Of a DNA stretch of 14,338 bases, positions 13,850-14,338 are shown piece by piece. A program made the position numbers and the translations under genes. Below the pieces are notes generated by a model, which was given only the letters and a program-made list of their open reading frames with translations, was not told the DNA's origin and ran no database searches. Each line of letters starts with the position of its first letter. Positions within the stretch are counted from its first letter, which is position 1. Origin of the DNA: Oscillospiraceae bacterium (GTDB lineage: Bacteria; Bacillota; Clostridia; UBA1381); contig SVKH01000026.1 of assembly GCA_015068545.1 (NCBI GenBank), positions 1-14,338 on the forward strand. The letters run 5' to 3'.

Positions 13850-14338
13850 ATGCTTATAGATTTTCATACACACGCATTTCCGGAGACCATTGCACCAAAG
13901 GCGATAGGTAAGCTGTCATACGATAGTGGTGGACTTGTGCCGCAGAGCAAGGGAACTGTTTCATCTTTAAAGCAGGAAATGGAAAAAGACGGAGTGGATA
14001 TATCGGTGGTTCTTTCCATAGCGACTAATCCAAAACAACAAACAAACGTAAATAATTTTGCAAAAGAGATGAATGACGAAAAGTCTATTTTTGCCTTTGG
14101 TTCTGTTCATCCTGATGCCGATAACGTGTATGAAGAGCTGGAACGTATTAAGGATATGGGTTTAAAGGGAGTTAAATTTCATCCGGAGTATCAGGAATTT
14201 TACGTTGATGATGAAAAAATGAAGCCTATTTATAGGAAGATTTCCTCCCTTGGTCTTATAACTGTTTTCCATTCCGGATACGACTATGGCTATGCTCCTC
14301 CGTACCACTGTATGCCGGATAATCTTATGGGAGCTTTA
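13850..14338 (+). CDS. Metal-dependent amidohydrolase, 3' end outside window
   Basis: The first 163 codons of an amidohydrolase-2/TIM-barrel metal hydrolase are visible. It opens with MLIDFHTHAFPE, the strand-1 HxH metal site (His6, His8). Further on are VVLSIATNP, FAFGSVHPD, GLKGVKFHPEYQEF (Lys109-Phe-His111) and VFHSGYDYG (His141), the usual later metal or substrate positions of this superfamily. The YAPPYHC tail suits the loop after strand 4. The start is well supported by AAGGGGG nine bases upstream and by the promoter before it. Relatives decarboxylate or hydrolyse small substrates, but the substrate cannot be told from this part. The frame is open to the last base. Confidence 0.88.
   Translation, partial: MLIDFHTHAFPETIAPKAIGKLSYDSGGLVPQSKGTVSSLKQEMEKDGVDISVVLSIATNPKQQTNVNNFAKEMNDEKSIFAFGSVHPDADNVYEELERIKDMGLKGVKFHPEYQEFYVDDEKMKPIYRKISSLGLITVFHSGYDYGYAPPYHCMPDNLMGAL

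Overview
The window comes from a low-GC, endospore-forming Firmicute. It looks like a member of the class Clostridia, probably a Lachnospiraceae-like gut or rumen organism. The basis is a nearly complete spoIIIA operon, a Spo0H-type sigma factor, strong Shine-Dalgarno sequences, TTGACA/TATAAT promoters with TGnTATAAT extended -10 elements, and protein wording typical of that group. The species cannot be named from the sequence.

Layout. (1) Positions 1-4224, plus strand: the 3' part of spoIIIAB, then spoIIIAC-AD-AE-AF-AG-AH, mostly linked by 4-nt or longer overlaps. These encode the mother-cell half of the SpoIIIA-SpoIIQ channel. An Asp23/Gls24-family gene follows under its own promoter, and a strong hairpin terminator closes the block. 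(2) Positions 4327-9152, minus strand: an accessory-looking region. It holds a decayed RHS/YD-repeat remnant, an SGNH-hydrolase pseudogene, a GH38 alpha-mannosidase, an uncharacterised single-pass membrane protein, an orphan C-terminal gene fragment, a small conserved-looking protein and a three-helix membrane protein. Five loci of one REP-like palindromic family (core GGGGACGGTTCT/AGAACCGTCCCC) are scattered through it, almost always right behind a minus-strand stop codon. (3) Positions 9153-10533, plus strand: sigH with a consensus promoter, a tRNA-like cloverleaf overlapping the sigH stop codon, a two-finger zinc-ribbon protein and a terminator. (4) Positions 10534-13449: a large secreted M6 (immune inhibitor A-like) metalloprotease. 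(5) Positions 13450-14338: 400 bp of structured non-coding DNA (a hairpin terminator and two nested inverted repeats), then a promoter, a long leader and the start of a metal-dependent amidohydrolase that runs off the window.

Together, the ends carry chromosomal core functions: sporulation channel, early-sporulation sigma factor and envelope protein. The middle has been remodelled by repeats and gene decay. The most unusual item is the tRNA-like fold at 10073-10136. Its acceptor stem, two-base linker, D-like stem and T-like arm match tRNA geometry, but the central arm is too short to be a normal anticodon arm. Next in interest are the REP-like family and the broken genes it borders, including the RHS remnant, which is visible only when translated through one stop codon.
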